In this document: positions 8,205 to 15,697 of the stretch, piece by piece
How the letters are laid out: every line of letters starts with the position of its first letter
Numbering within the stretch: position 1 is the stretch's first letter
Source: Azonexus sp.
GTDB taxonomy: Bacteria; Pseudomonadota; Gammaproteobacteria; Burkholderiales; Rhodocyclaceae
Assembly (NCBI GenBank): GCA_031274715.1
Contig: JAISPT010000057.1
Span: 1-44,177, forward strand
Length of the DNA: 44,177 nucleotides
Reading direction: 5' to 3'
Made by a program: the position numbers and the translations under genes
Notes under the pieces: model-generated
Told to the model about the DNA's origin: nothing
Databases searched by the model: none
The model's input: only the letters and a program-made list of their open reading frames with translations

Positions 8205-8576
8205 ATGGTGCACAAGATTCTGATTGTCGACGACGAACCCAACATCGTCGTGTCGCTGGAATTTCTGCTGAAAAAAGAAGGTTTCGAAATCGCCGTCGCC
8301 GGTGACGGCGAGGAGGCGTTGGCCCAGGTCGCCACCTTCGACCCCGATCTACTGTTGCTCGACGTGATGATGCCGAAGAAATCCGGTTTCGAGGTTTGCG
8401 AGGCTCTGCGCGCCGACCCGGGGCGTACCGGCTTGCTGATCCTGATGTTGAGCGCCAAGGGCCGCGATACCGAGGTCGCCAAGGGCTTGGCCATCGGTGC
8501 CGATGCCTACATGACCAAGCCGTTCTCGACCAAAGAACTGGTCGCCAAGGTCAAGGATCTGCTCGGCGTTGCCTGA
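8205..8576 (+). CDS. single-domain response regulator (receiver only)
   Basis: The 123-residue protein is a complete CheY-like receiver with no output domain. It has the acidic pair in ILIVDDEP, the phospho-acceptor Asp in LLLLDVMMP, a conserved Ser (LMLSAKG) and the Lys in YMTKPF. It ends 24 bases before the membrane sensor-exonuclease gene and is very likely co-transcribed with it. Since that sensor lacks a clear phospho-accepting histidine, the receiver may be phosphorylated by another kinase, or the pair may signal in an unusual way. The ATG at 8205 follows AAAGGAGA. Confidence 0.9.
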   Translation: MVHKILIVDDEPNIVVSLEFLLKKEGFEIAVAGDGEEALAQVATFDPDLLLLDVMMPKKSGFEVCEALRADPGRTGLLILMLSAKGRDTEVAKGLAIGADAYMTKPFSTKELVAKVKDLLGVA

Positions 8577-8600
8577 CGCCGGCGTGCTTTTCCGATCGAG

Positions 8601-10760
8601 ATGAATGCCATGAAGGCCCAGTACCGTTTCCTGCTCGCTGTCGTCGTTCTTGGTCTGTTGATGACCGGACCGTTTGTCGTCACTTCCCTACTCGTCTGGC
8701 TGGACATGAAGGAAGCCGAGCGCGGAATGCTCGTCGGGTTGCTGTGGTCGCGTCTGCCGGTGGGCACGATGATGACCTTGTTTGGCTTCGCCATCGGCGT
8801 TGGCGTGCTGCACAAACTGTTCAAGCAATATGTCGAAGGTTTGCTGCGCATGGCTGAGACGTTGCGCTTGATGCTCAACGCTAATCGCAATTTCCGCGTC
8901 AGCCTCGACGGGCCGCCGGAAGTCCGGCAACTGGCCGGTGCCGCCAACGACCTGGCGGCGCAGCGCGATGTGCTGATGGACGATGTCGATGCCCAGATCG
9001 CCAAAGCCAAAGCCTCGGTCGAAGAAGAAAAGAATCGCCTCGCCGCACTGATGTCGGAACTGGCCCAGGCCGTGGTCGTGTGTAATCTCGATGGCCGCAT
9101 CCTGCTCTACAACAATCGCGCCCGCCTGCAATTCAAGGCCCTGGCCCAGGGGCCGACCTCGGTCGCGGGCGGGGCGCTGATCGGGCTTGGCCGCTCGATC
9201 CATTCGATCCTGGAGAAAAGCCAGGTTGAACACGCGCTGGAAGTCATCCGCCAGCGTCTGGCGGCCGGCAAGACGGCGCTGGCCAATTTCGTCACCACCA
9301 CGCGCGGCGGCCAGTTGCTGCGCGCCCAGATGGTGCCGGTACTGGCTTCTGGTGGCGAGGGTGAAGCCAGCCTGTCGGGCTACGTGCTGACAGTCGAGAA
9401 CATCACCCGCAATATCGAGCAGGAAGCTCGTCGCGACCAAGCGCTGCTGGCGCTGACCGAGGGCAGCCGGGCGGCACTGGGCAGCATCCGCGCCGCGGTC
9501 GGTAACCTGGTCGACTATCCGGACATGGAGGCCGAGCTGCGCGAGCGCTTCGTCAACGTCGTCGCCGACGAGGCTACCAGGATGTGCCAGAGCCTTGACC
9601 GGACGATGGCCGATTTCTCCGATTCGCTGAAGACACGCTGGCCGCTGGAGGATGTGCTGGGCATCGACCTGATCGCCGCCGCCCAGCGGCGCATCGGCGA
9701 CAAGCTGGGCCTGCCGACGAAAACCGAGGAACTCGACGACGCACTGTGGATTAAGGCTGATAGTTTTTCACTCCTGTTCGCCTTGACCTTCCTGGCCGGC
9801 AGGTTGCAGGAGTGTTACGAACCGCGCGAACTACGCTTTCGCCTGAGCGCCGAGGGCAAGCTCGCCTACCTCGACCTGATCTGGGCCGGTCCGGCAATGT
9901 CGTCCGAGACCTTCTACACCTGGGAAATGGACAGCATGCAGATCGGCAGCGAAAGTTCGCCGTTGTCCCTACGCGAAGTCATCGACCGGCACGGCGGCGA
10001 GATCTGGTACCAGCGCGAAAAGGCGGCGCACCGCGCCTTCTTCCGCTTCGTGCTGCCGGTGGCGACGCCGGAGATCGAGGCCGAAGACCACCCGCGCGGT
10101 GGCCGGCCGGAATACTACGATTTCGACCTGTTCCATTTCGCCGACAAGTCGATCGACCTCGACCGCAAGCTTTCCGAACTGACCTACACGGTGTTCGATA
10201 CCGAGACCACCGGCCTTGAACCGTCGAAGGGCGACGAAATCATCCAGATCGGCGCCGCCCGCATCGTCAACAACCGCCTGCTGCGCCGGGAAGTGTTTGA
10301 CCAGATCGTCGATCCGGAAATGCCGCTCAAGCCGGCGTCGATCCCGATCCACGGCATTACCGAGGACATGGTGCGCGGCAAGCCGAATATCGACCTCGTG
10401 CTGCCGGCTTTCCACGAATTTTGCGAAGACACCGTGCTGATCGCCCACAACGCCGCCTTCGACATGTGCTTCCTGCAACTGAAGGAGGATCGCACCGGCC
10501 TCTCCTTCGCGCAGCCGGTGCTCGACACCCTGCTGCTGTCGGCGGTGGCGCACCCGAATCAGGAGTCGCACAAGCTCGACGCCATTCTCGAACGCTTGGG
10601 CGTGCACATTGGTACACGCCACAATGCGCTGGAAGATGCCCTGGCCACTGGCGAGGTCTTCCTCAAGCTGTTGCCCTTGTTGGAGGAAAAAGGCATCGTC
10701 ACCGTTCGCCAGGCGCTGGAAGCCTCTGAAAAAACCTATTTCGCGCGCATCAAGTATTAG
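8601..10760 (+). CDS. membrane sensor (HAMP/PAS/pseudo-kinase) fused to a DEDDh 3'-5' exonuclease
   Basis: The 719-residue protein starts with two membrane segments (about residues 9-34 and 52-72). A HAMP-like region, a coiled coil (about 130-155) and a PAS-like domain (about 155-275) follow, then a region laid out like a histidine-kinase core (about 280-495). The expected H-box is replaced by EGSRAALGSIRAAV with no histidine, and no N/G boxes are evident. The last 190 residues are a DnaQ-type exonuclease with all catalytic residues: D533 and E535 (FDTETTG), Asp in HNAAFDMCFL, and His/Asp in RHNALEDA. The usual label, DNA polymerase III epsilon subunit, would mislead. It probably acts at the membrane on an unknown nucleic acid or nucleotide. 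The ATG at 8601 has a weak ribosome binding site; M4 is an alternative. Confidence 0.85.
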   Translation: MNAMKAQYRFLLAVVVLGLLMTGPFVVTSLLVWLDMKEAERGMLVGLLWSRLPVGTMMTLFGFAIGVGVLHKLFKQYVEGLLRMAETLRLMLNANRNFRVSLDGPPEVRQLAGAANDLAAQRDVLMDDVDAQIAKAKASVEEEKNRLAALMSELAQAVVVCNLDGRILLYNNRARLQFKALAQGPTSVAGGALIGLGRSIHSILEKSQVEHALEVIRQRLAAGKTALANFVTTTRGGQLLRAQMVPVLASGGEGEASLSGYVLTVENITRNIEQEARRDQALLALTEGSRAALGSIRAAVGNLVDYPDMEAELRERFVNVVADEATRMCQSLDRTMADFSDSLKTRWPLEDVLGIDLIAAAQRRIGDKLGLPTKTEELDDALWIKADSFSLLFALTFLAGRLQECYEPRELRFRLSAEGKLAYLDLIWAGPAMSSETFYTWEMDSMQIGSESSPLSLREVIDRHGGEIWYQREKAAHRAFFRFVLPVATPEIEAEDHPRGGRPEYYDFDLFHFADKSIDLDRKLSELTYTVFDTETTGLEPSKGDEIIQIGAARIVNNRLLRREVFDQIVDPEMPLKPASIPIHGITEDMVRGKPNIDLVLPAFHEFCEDTVLIAHNAAFDMCFLQLKEDRTGLSFAQPVLDTLLLSAVAHPNQESHKLDAILERLGVHIGTRHNALEDALATGEVFLKLLPLLEEKGIVTVRQALEASEKTYFARIKY

Positions 10761-10800
10761 TTCGTCCCGACAACACACGTGCCACACAGGAGCAAACACC

Positions 10801-11880
10801 ATGTCCCAACTCTTCTCCCCCGCCAAACTCGGCAACCTGACGCTGCAAAACCATTTGGTCATGGCGCCGATGACGCGCAACCGTGCCACCGGCAACATCC
10901 CCAACGCGCTGATGGCCGAATACTACGGCCAGCGTGCCAGCGCCGGCTTGATCGTCACCGAAGGTGTTTCGCCCTCGCCGAACGGCCTCGGTTATCCGCG
11001 CATCCCAGGCATCTTCTCGCAGGAGCAAGTCGCCGGCTGGAAGCCGGTCACACAAGCCGCGCATGCCGGCGGTGCAAAAATTTTCATGCAACTGATGCAC
11101 TGCGGCCGCATTGCTCACCCGCTCAACCTGCCGTCCGGCGCGCGCGTGATTGGGCCTTCCGCCATCGCTGCCGCGGGCGATATGTACACCGACGCCGAAG
11201 GCATGAAGCAGAACGCTCTGCCTGAAGCGATGACCCAGGCCGACCTCAATGCCACGCGCGCCGAATTCGCGCAGGCCGCGAAGAACGCCATCGCCGCTGG
11301 TTGCGACGGCGTGGAACTGCATGGGGCCAACGGCTACCTGCTCGAACAATTCCTCCGCCCCAATTCCAACCAGCGCACGGATGCTTACGGCGGTTCCATC
11401 GAAAACCGCGCGCGCTTCGTGCTGGAAGTCGTCGACGCCACCATCGCCGCCATCGGCAAGGACAAAGTCGGCATTCGTCTGTCGCCCTATGGCGTGTTCA
11501 ACGACATGCCGTTGTATGACGCGATGGAAGCGGATTACCTCTGGCTCGCCCAACAACTCAACGCGCGCGGGCTGCTCTACATCCATCTGGTCGATCACTC
11601 GGCGATGGGTGCGCCCGCCGTGCCCGATTCGATCAAGCAGGCGTTCCGCAACGTTTTCAAAGGTACGCTCATCCTGTGCGGCGGCTACGACGCGGTACGC
11701 GCCGAACAAGACCTTGCCGCTGGCAAATGTGACCTCATCGCGGTGGGGCGGCCGTTCATCGCCAATCCAGATTTGGTTGCGCGCTGGCAAGCTAGCGCGC
11801 CGGTAAATGCGCTGGATATGAACACGTTCTATACGCCGGGGGCTGTGGGCTACACGGACTATCCAGCGCTAGCCCTCTGA
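10801..11880 (+). CDS. nemA: old yellow enzyme family alkene reductase (NemA-like)
   Basis: The 359-residue FMN-dependent TIM-barrel enzyme uses NAD(P)H to reduce activated alkenes, N-ethylmaleimide or nitro compounds. It shows the FMN/substrate motifs MAPMTRNRA (with QLMHCGRIAHP after it), the active-site region DGVELHGANGYLLEQFLRP, NQRTDAYGGSIENRARF and the C-terminal DLIAVGRPFIANPD. The ATG at 10801 follows CAGGAG. It lies only 40 bases after the sensor-exonuclease gene and 3 bases before the nuclease-like gene, so it appears to sit in a foreign segment within the acetate locus. No NemR-type repressor is adjacent. Confidence 0.92.
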   Translation: MSQLFSPAKLGNLTLQNHLVMAPMTRNRATGNIPNALMAEYYGQRASAGLIVTEGVSPSPNGLGYPRIPGIFSQEQVAGWKPVTQAAHAGGAKIFMQLMHCGRIAHPLNLPSGARVIGPSAIAAAGDMYTDAEGMKQNALPEAMTQADLNATRAEFAQAAKNAIAAGCDGVELHGANGYLLEQFLRPNSNQRTDAYGGSIENRARFVLEVVDATIAAIGKDKVGIRLSPYGVFNDMPLYDAMEADYLWLAQQLNARGLLYIHLVDHSAMGAPAVPDSIKQAFRNVFKGTLILCGGYDAVRAEQDLAAGKCDLIAVGRPFIANPDLVARWQASAPVNALDMNTFYTPGAVGYTDYPALAL

Positions 11881-11883
11881 TCT

Positions 11884-12801
11884 ATGGCCAAGCGACTCTC
11901 TCCAGCCGCAGTAGTAGCCCTCAAAGAAGCTCTCTGTGCCGCATATTGGTATAAGGGCGACCTGCGCGGGTTCCTGCAGCAATGCCTTTCCAATCCGACC
12001 ATCCTTGCCACACTGAATTGGGGTAACTACAAGCGTCAAATTGCCTCGGATCTTGTCGACTACTTGGTGCGCGGCGAGGACAAGCACCTCGGAGACCTCA
12101 CGAAGGTTTGTTACGAATTGTGCGCTATCACCACCTTCACGCACTTGGAGCAACTCGACGGAGGCGATCAAAAAGCACAAAGAGCGCAAGCCGCTATTGC
12201 CCAACTCAGGACGCTTGTTGAACCGCATCAACAGGTACAGAAGGAGCAAGACGAGTTCAAGGAACGCCAGAGGCAAGCTCAAGAAAAGCTTAGGGCCAGC
12301 GCTGCCGTTCGCCAGAAGCTCGAAGACATCAAGGCTCGATACATGGCGCTGGTCATGTCTCCGAATGCGCAGGGCCGAGGATTCGAGCTTGAGAAAATTC
12401 TCTACGATATTTTTGAACTGTTCGACCTCGATCCCAAAGCGTCATTCCGTAATGCTGGCGAGCAAATCGACGGTGCTTTTTCTCTTGAGGGCACCGACTA
12501 CCTATTCGAAGCCAAGTGGCAGCAGAAACTTATCAGTGGTGCTGACCTTGATACGTTTGCTGGAAAGATACGACGCAAGCTCGAAAACACTCTCGGTGCC
12601 TATCTTTCAATCAACGGTTTTTCGCCTGACGGCGTTCAACTCCACTCAGGCACCGGGTCTGCGATGATTCTGCTTGATGGTTCGGACCTAATGGCCGTCC
12701 TTGAGGAGCGAATTGATTTTGTGTCGCTGCTGCTCAGAAAGAAGCGCCATGCCGCCCGCACTGGCAGCATCTATATCAATGTCAATCAAATACTCTCGTA
12801 G
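11884..12801 (+). CDS. PD-(D/E)XK (Mrr-like) nuclease with helical N-terminal domain
   Basis: The 305-residue protein has a helical N-terminal domain (about residues 1-95) that I cannot name, a charged coiled coil (about 95-155) and a C-terminal restriction-endonuclease-like domain (about 160-290). The likely catalytic set is E in GFELEKILYDIF, D in QIDGAF and the E-A-K of FEAKW, all in the right order for the PD-(D/E)XK fold. This suggests DNA cleavage in defence or repair, as in Mrr-type enzymes. Codon use and base composition are visibly more AT-rich than in its neighbours, consistent with transfer. It begins 3 bases after the alkene reductase stop. No methyltransferase partner is nearby. 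Confidence 0.7.
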   Translation: MAKRLSPAAVVALKEALCAAYWYKGDLRGFLQQCLSNPTILATLNWGNYKRQIASDLVDYLVRGEDKHLGDLTKVCYELCAITTFTHLEQLDGGDQKAQRAQAAIAQLRTLVEPHQQVQKEQDEFKERQRQAQEKLRASAAVRQKLEDIKARYMALVMSPNAQGRGFELEKILYDIFELFDLDPKASFRNAGEQIDGAFSLEGTDYLFEAKWQQKLISGADLDTFAGKIRRKLENTLGAYLSINGFSPDGVQLHSGTGSAMILLDGSDLMAVLEERIDFVSLLLRKKRHAARTGSIYINVNQILS

Positions 12802-12856
12802 TCGCAATCGAGGGTTAGCCAAGCAGTCCGGTGACTTTGGACGTTAGGCCACTCGA

Positions 12857-13021
12857 ATGATCGATGATCTTGTAGGGTTAGCTGTTGCTGCCGCAATCGA
12901 TGTAGAAATCGAGAGGGCTGCGAAAAAACATCGCTGGATGCGCATTCTTCAAGTATTTGTCGGGGTTCTATTTCTTGTAGCCATCGTTGGCCTCATCTAC
13001 ATCACGGTCAAATATTCATGA
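12857..13021 (+). CDS. 54-residue single-pass membrane protein
   Basis: A short frame starts at ATG 12857 and encodes an acidic/amphipathic N-terminus (MIDDLVGLAVAAAIDVEIER), a basic patch (AAKKHRW) and one hydrophobic segment (about residues 31-50). The topology is probably N-in. Its stop overlaps a downstream ATG at 13018 in an ATGA arrangement. It shares the AT-richer composition of the nuclease gene before it and may belong to the same inserted unit. I do not recognise a family. Confidence 0.5.
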   Translation: MIDDLVGLAVAAAIDVEIERAAKKHRWMRILQVFVGVLFLVAIVGLIYITVKYS

Positions 13022-13026
13022 GCATT

Positions 13027-13035
13027 GGGGGGGGG
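13027..13035 (+). repeat. run of nine G at the start of the DUF294 gene
   Basis: G9 lies between the ATG at 13018 and the ATG at 13042. It could act as the ribosome binding region for the second ATG. If the first ATG is used, it lies inside the coding sequence, where slippage would shift the frame. Confidence 0.6.
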
Positions 13036-13041
13036 AAGTAC

Positions 13042-15015
13042 ATGTCCGAGAGCATGACTGACAAAGGGGAAGAACCGACCGTCGCCCAGATCGACGAGCA
13101 GTTGCGCGATGAGGGGCGGCGGCGGATGGCTGGCAATACGCAGGCTTTCCTGCGCAAGCACGCGCCGTTCGACAAGATGTCGGCGGCGGCGCTGCAGACC
13201 TTCGGCGACAAGGCGCGGATTACCTTTTACCCAGCCGGTAGCGAGATCGTCGGGCCGGCTGCCGGCAACGTCCGCTTTTTCTACCTGATCGAGTCCGGCA
13301 AGGTGCAGGCGCGCCAGGCCGGCGAGGTGACGGTGACTGAATATTCCATCCTCACCCTGGGTGCCGGGGAGAGCTTTCCGATCGGTGCTGTTACCGCCGG
13401 CCGGCCCTCGACCAATATCTATACGGCGCTTGAGGATACCTTCTGCTATCAGTTGCCGGCCGAGGACTACCTGGGGCTGATGGCCAGCAGCCCGGAATTC
13501 AACCTATTCTGCACGCAATACATCGCCAGCCTGCTCGACCAGTCGCGGCGTCAGCTGCAGCAGCAGTTCGCGCAGAAGGCCAGCGAGCAGCAGACGCTCA
13601 ATTCGCCGCTGGCGGGCATCGGCGCCCGCAACCCGCTGGCGGTCCGCTCCGAAACGCCGCTGCGCGAGGCGCTGGAAATCATGTCGCGGGCCGGCATCGG
13701 TTCCATCATCGTCACCGATGCCGAGCACAAACCGCTCGGCATCTTCACTCGCAGCGACTTGCTCGACCGCGTCGTGCTCGCTGATCTGCCACTCGATACG
13801 CCGACCAGCCAGGCCATGTCGGCCGGCCCGTTCACGCTCGGCGAGCATGCCACCGCTTACGACGCGATGCTGGGCATGGCCACCCACGGCATCCGCCATG
13901 TGCTCGTTACCGACCATGCCGGGCGGCTGTCTGGTGTCGTTTCCGAGCGCGACCTGTTCGCATTGCAGCGCGTCGGCCTGCGCCAGATTCGTCAGGCCAT
14001 CGAGACGGCGTCCGACGTCGAGGCGCTCAAGCGTTCGGCGGCCGACGTCCGTCAGTTGTCGTTCAACATGCTGGCCCAGGGCATCGGGGCGGAGCAACTG
14101 ACGCAGTTCATCTCGGCGCTCAACGACGCGCTGACCCGGCGCGTTATCCAGCTCAATCTCGACCGGCACGATTTCACCGGCATCGACTGGGCCTGGCTGG
14201 CCTTCGGATCGGAAGGGCGTGACGAGCAGACTTTCAGCACCGACCAGGACAACGGTATCGTGTTCGCGGTGCCGGCGGGTGAGGATGAGGCGGCACTCAA
14301 GGAGCGCTTCCTGGCCTTCGCGCTGGCTACCAACAAGGATCTGGATGCCGTCGGCTTCCCGCTGTGCAAGGGCAACATCATGGCCAGCAACCCGCAGTGG
14401 TGCATGACGCTCGATGCGTGGAAGGAGCAGTTCAGCGAGTGGATAAGGAAGCCGGAGCCGACCGCGCTACTCAATGCCACGATTTTCTTCGATTTCCGCC
14501 CGCTGTTCGGCAAGAGCGAACTGGCCGACAGCATGCGCCGCCATCTGCTGGCGCAGGCGGCGTCGTCGCCGATCTTCCTGCAGGCGATGGCGCGCAACGC
14601 GCTCGATGTCGGCCCGCCGCTGGGCAAGATTCGCGATTTCGTCACCGATCTCGAACCCGACCATCCGGGCAAGATCGACTTGAAGAAGTACGGTTCGCGC
14701 ATCTTTGTCGACGTCGCGCGCATCTATGCGCTGGCTACCGGTGTGCACAACACCAACACCTTGCAGCGCCTACGCCTGACCTCGCAGTGCCTGTCGGCCA
14801 AGACCGAGGAAGTTAATGCCGTGCTCGACGGCCTCAACTTCATCCAGTTGCTGCGTCTGCAGCACCAGTACCTGGAAGGCGAGCCGGGGCGCCAGGGCGA
14901 CAACTTGATCGATCCGGAAAGACTCAACGAGCTGGACCGCCGCATCCTCAAGGAATCTTTCCGCCAGGCGCGGAAAATCCAGTCGCGCCTGAAGCTCGAC
15001 TATCAGGTGCAATGA
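13042..15015 (+). CDS. cNMP-binding / CBS pair / DUF294 nucleotidyltransferase signalling protein
   Basis: The 657-residue protein has a cyclic-nucleotide-binding-like domain (about residues 40-150), two CBS domains (about 205-325), a GlnD-like nucleotidyltransferase domain with FGSEGRDEQTFSTDQDNG (from residue 388) and a helical C-terminal DUF294 region. CBS domains usually sense adenine nucleotides, and the transferase signature keeps its acidic residues, so it may modify a target in response to energy state; the substrate is unknown. In many Proteobacteria this family lies beside acetate-type symporters and exonucleases, as here. An ATG at 13018 would add eight residues. The stop overlaps the next start (ATGA). 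Confidence 0.87.
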   Translation: MSESMTDKGEEPTVAQIDEQLRDEGRRRMAGNTQAFLRKHAPFDKMSAAALQTFGDKARITFYPAGSEIVGPAAGNVRFFYLIESGKVQARQAGEVTVTEYSILTLGAGESFPIGAVTAGRPSTNIYTALEDTFCYQLPAEDYLGLMASSPEFNLFCTQYIASLLDQSRRQLQQQFAQKASEQQTLNSPLAGIGARNPLAVRSETPLREALEIMSRAGIGSIIVTDAEHKPLGIFTRSDLLDRVVLADLPLDTPTSQAMSAGPFTLGEHATAYDAMLGMATHGIRHVLVTDHAGRLSGVVSERDLFALQRVGLRQIRQAIETASDVEALKRSAADVRQLSFNMLAQGIGAEQLTQFISALNDALTRRVIQLNLDRHDFTGIDWAWLAFGSEGRDEQTFSTDQDNGIVFAVPAGEDEAALKERFLAFALATNKDLDAVGFPLCKGNIMASNPQWCMTLDAWKEQFSEWIRKPEPTALLNATIFFDFRPLFGKSELADSMRRHLLAQAASSPIFLQAMARNALDVGPPLGKIRDFVTDLEPDHPGKIDLKKYGSRIFVDVARIYALATGVHNTNTLQRLRLTSQCLSAKTEEVNAVLDGLNFIQLLRLQHQYLEGEPGRQGDNLIDPERLNELDRRILKESFRQARKIQSRLKLDYQVQ

Positions 15016-15686
15016 TCATGTTCGGGATCAAGAAATTCCTGTTCCGCGATGCGATGCCCGAACACCTGCCGGACGACGTGCAGGCCGGCCTCGCCGCCTG
15101 GCGCGCGAGCCCGGCGCCGGCGCTGGACGAGGCGCATTTCCACACCCGCTACCTGGTCGTCGATATCGCGACCAGTGGTCCCGATCCAGAGACCGATCGC
15201 CTGTTCAGCATCGCCGCCAGTGCCGTGCATCATTCGGCGATCGCGCCAGACGACGCGTTGTACGTCGATTTCAGTGATCTGGCGGCGGAGGAGGGCGGGG
15301 TGGTCGAGCGCAGGCTGCTGGCTTTTCTCCGGTATGCCGCCAAGGCGCCGCTGGTTGCCTACCATGTGCCTTATGTCAGCGGTTTTCTGATGCGTGCCTG
15401 CAAGGAGCGCCTGGGCGTCGACTTTCGGCCGCAATGGATCGATCTCGCCTGGTTGCTGCCGGCCATGTTCGGCGACAAGGGCAGTACCGTGCAGCCGCTC
15501 GACCACTGGCTGGAGGCTTTCGGGCTCGATGCCGGCAGTGGCCGCCGCAACGCCATGGAGAACGCGCTGCTGCTCGCCCGCCTGTTGCAGATGTTGTTGG
15601 CCCGCGCCAACAACAAAGAGATCGACTCGGCCGCCCGCCTGATCGCGGAGTCGCGTGCTAGCAGCTTCCTGCGTCGGGTCAGTTGA
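15012..15686 (+). CDS. DEDDh exonuclease-like protein with degenerate active site
   Basis: The 224-residue protein aligns by eye with the exonuclease domain of the protein at 8601-10760, but the catalytic residues are nearly all changed. DxE becomes DIA (D51 kept, E replaced by A53 in VVDIATSG). The HNxxFD block becomes HVPYVSGFL with no Asp. The final H...D block becomes RRNAMENA, losing both His and Asp. It is probably catalytically dead and may be a regulatory partner. It overlaps the DUF294 gene by four bases, so the two are translationally coupled. M3 at 15018 is an alternative start. Confidence 0.75.
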   Translation: MIMFGIKKFLFRDAMPEHLPDDVQAGLAAWRASPAPALDEAHFHTRYLVVDIATSGPDPETDRLFSIAASAVHHSAIAPDDALYVDFSDLAAEEGGVVERRLLAFLRYAAKAPLVAYHVPYVSGFLMRACKERLGVDFRPQWIDLAWLLPAMFGDKGSTVQPLDHWLEAFGLDAGSGRRNAMENALLLARLLQMLLARANNKEIDSAARLIAESRASSFLRRVS

Positions 15687-15697
15687 ACCGGGACTAG

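Noticed and set aside
10601..10800. Upstream extension of the alkene reductase frame
   Set aside because: The extra codons overlap the exonuclease coding region in another frame; the ATG at 10801 has a ribosome binding site and gives the normal family N-terminus.
12802..12856. Possible integron attC site (GACGTTAGGC) after the nuclease gene
   Set aside because: A GTTAGGC core is present, but no complementary GCCTAAC half lies at a suitable distance and there is no integrase in the window.
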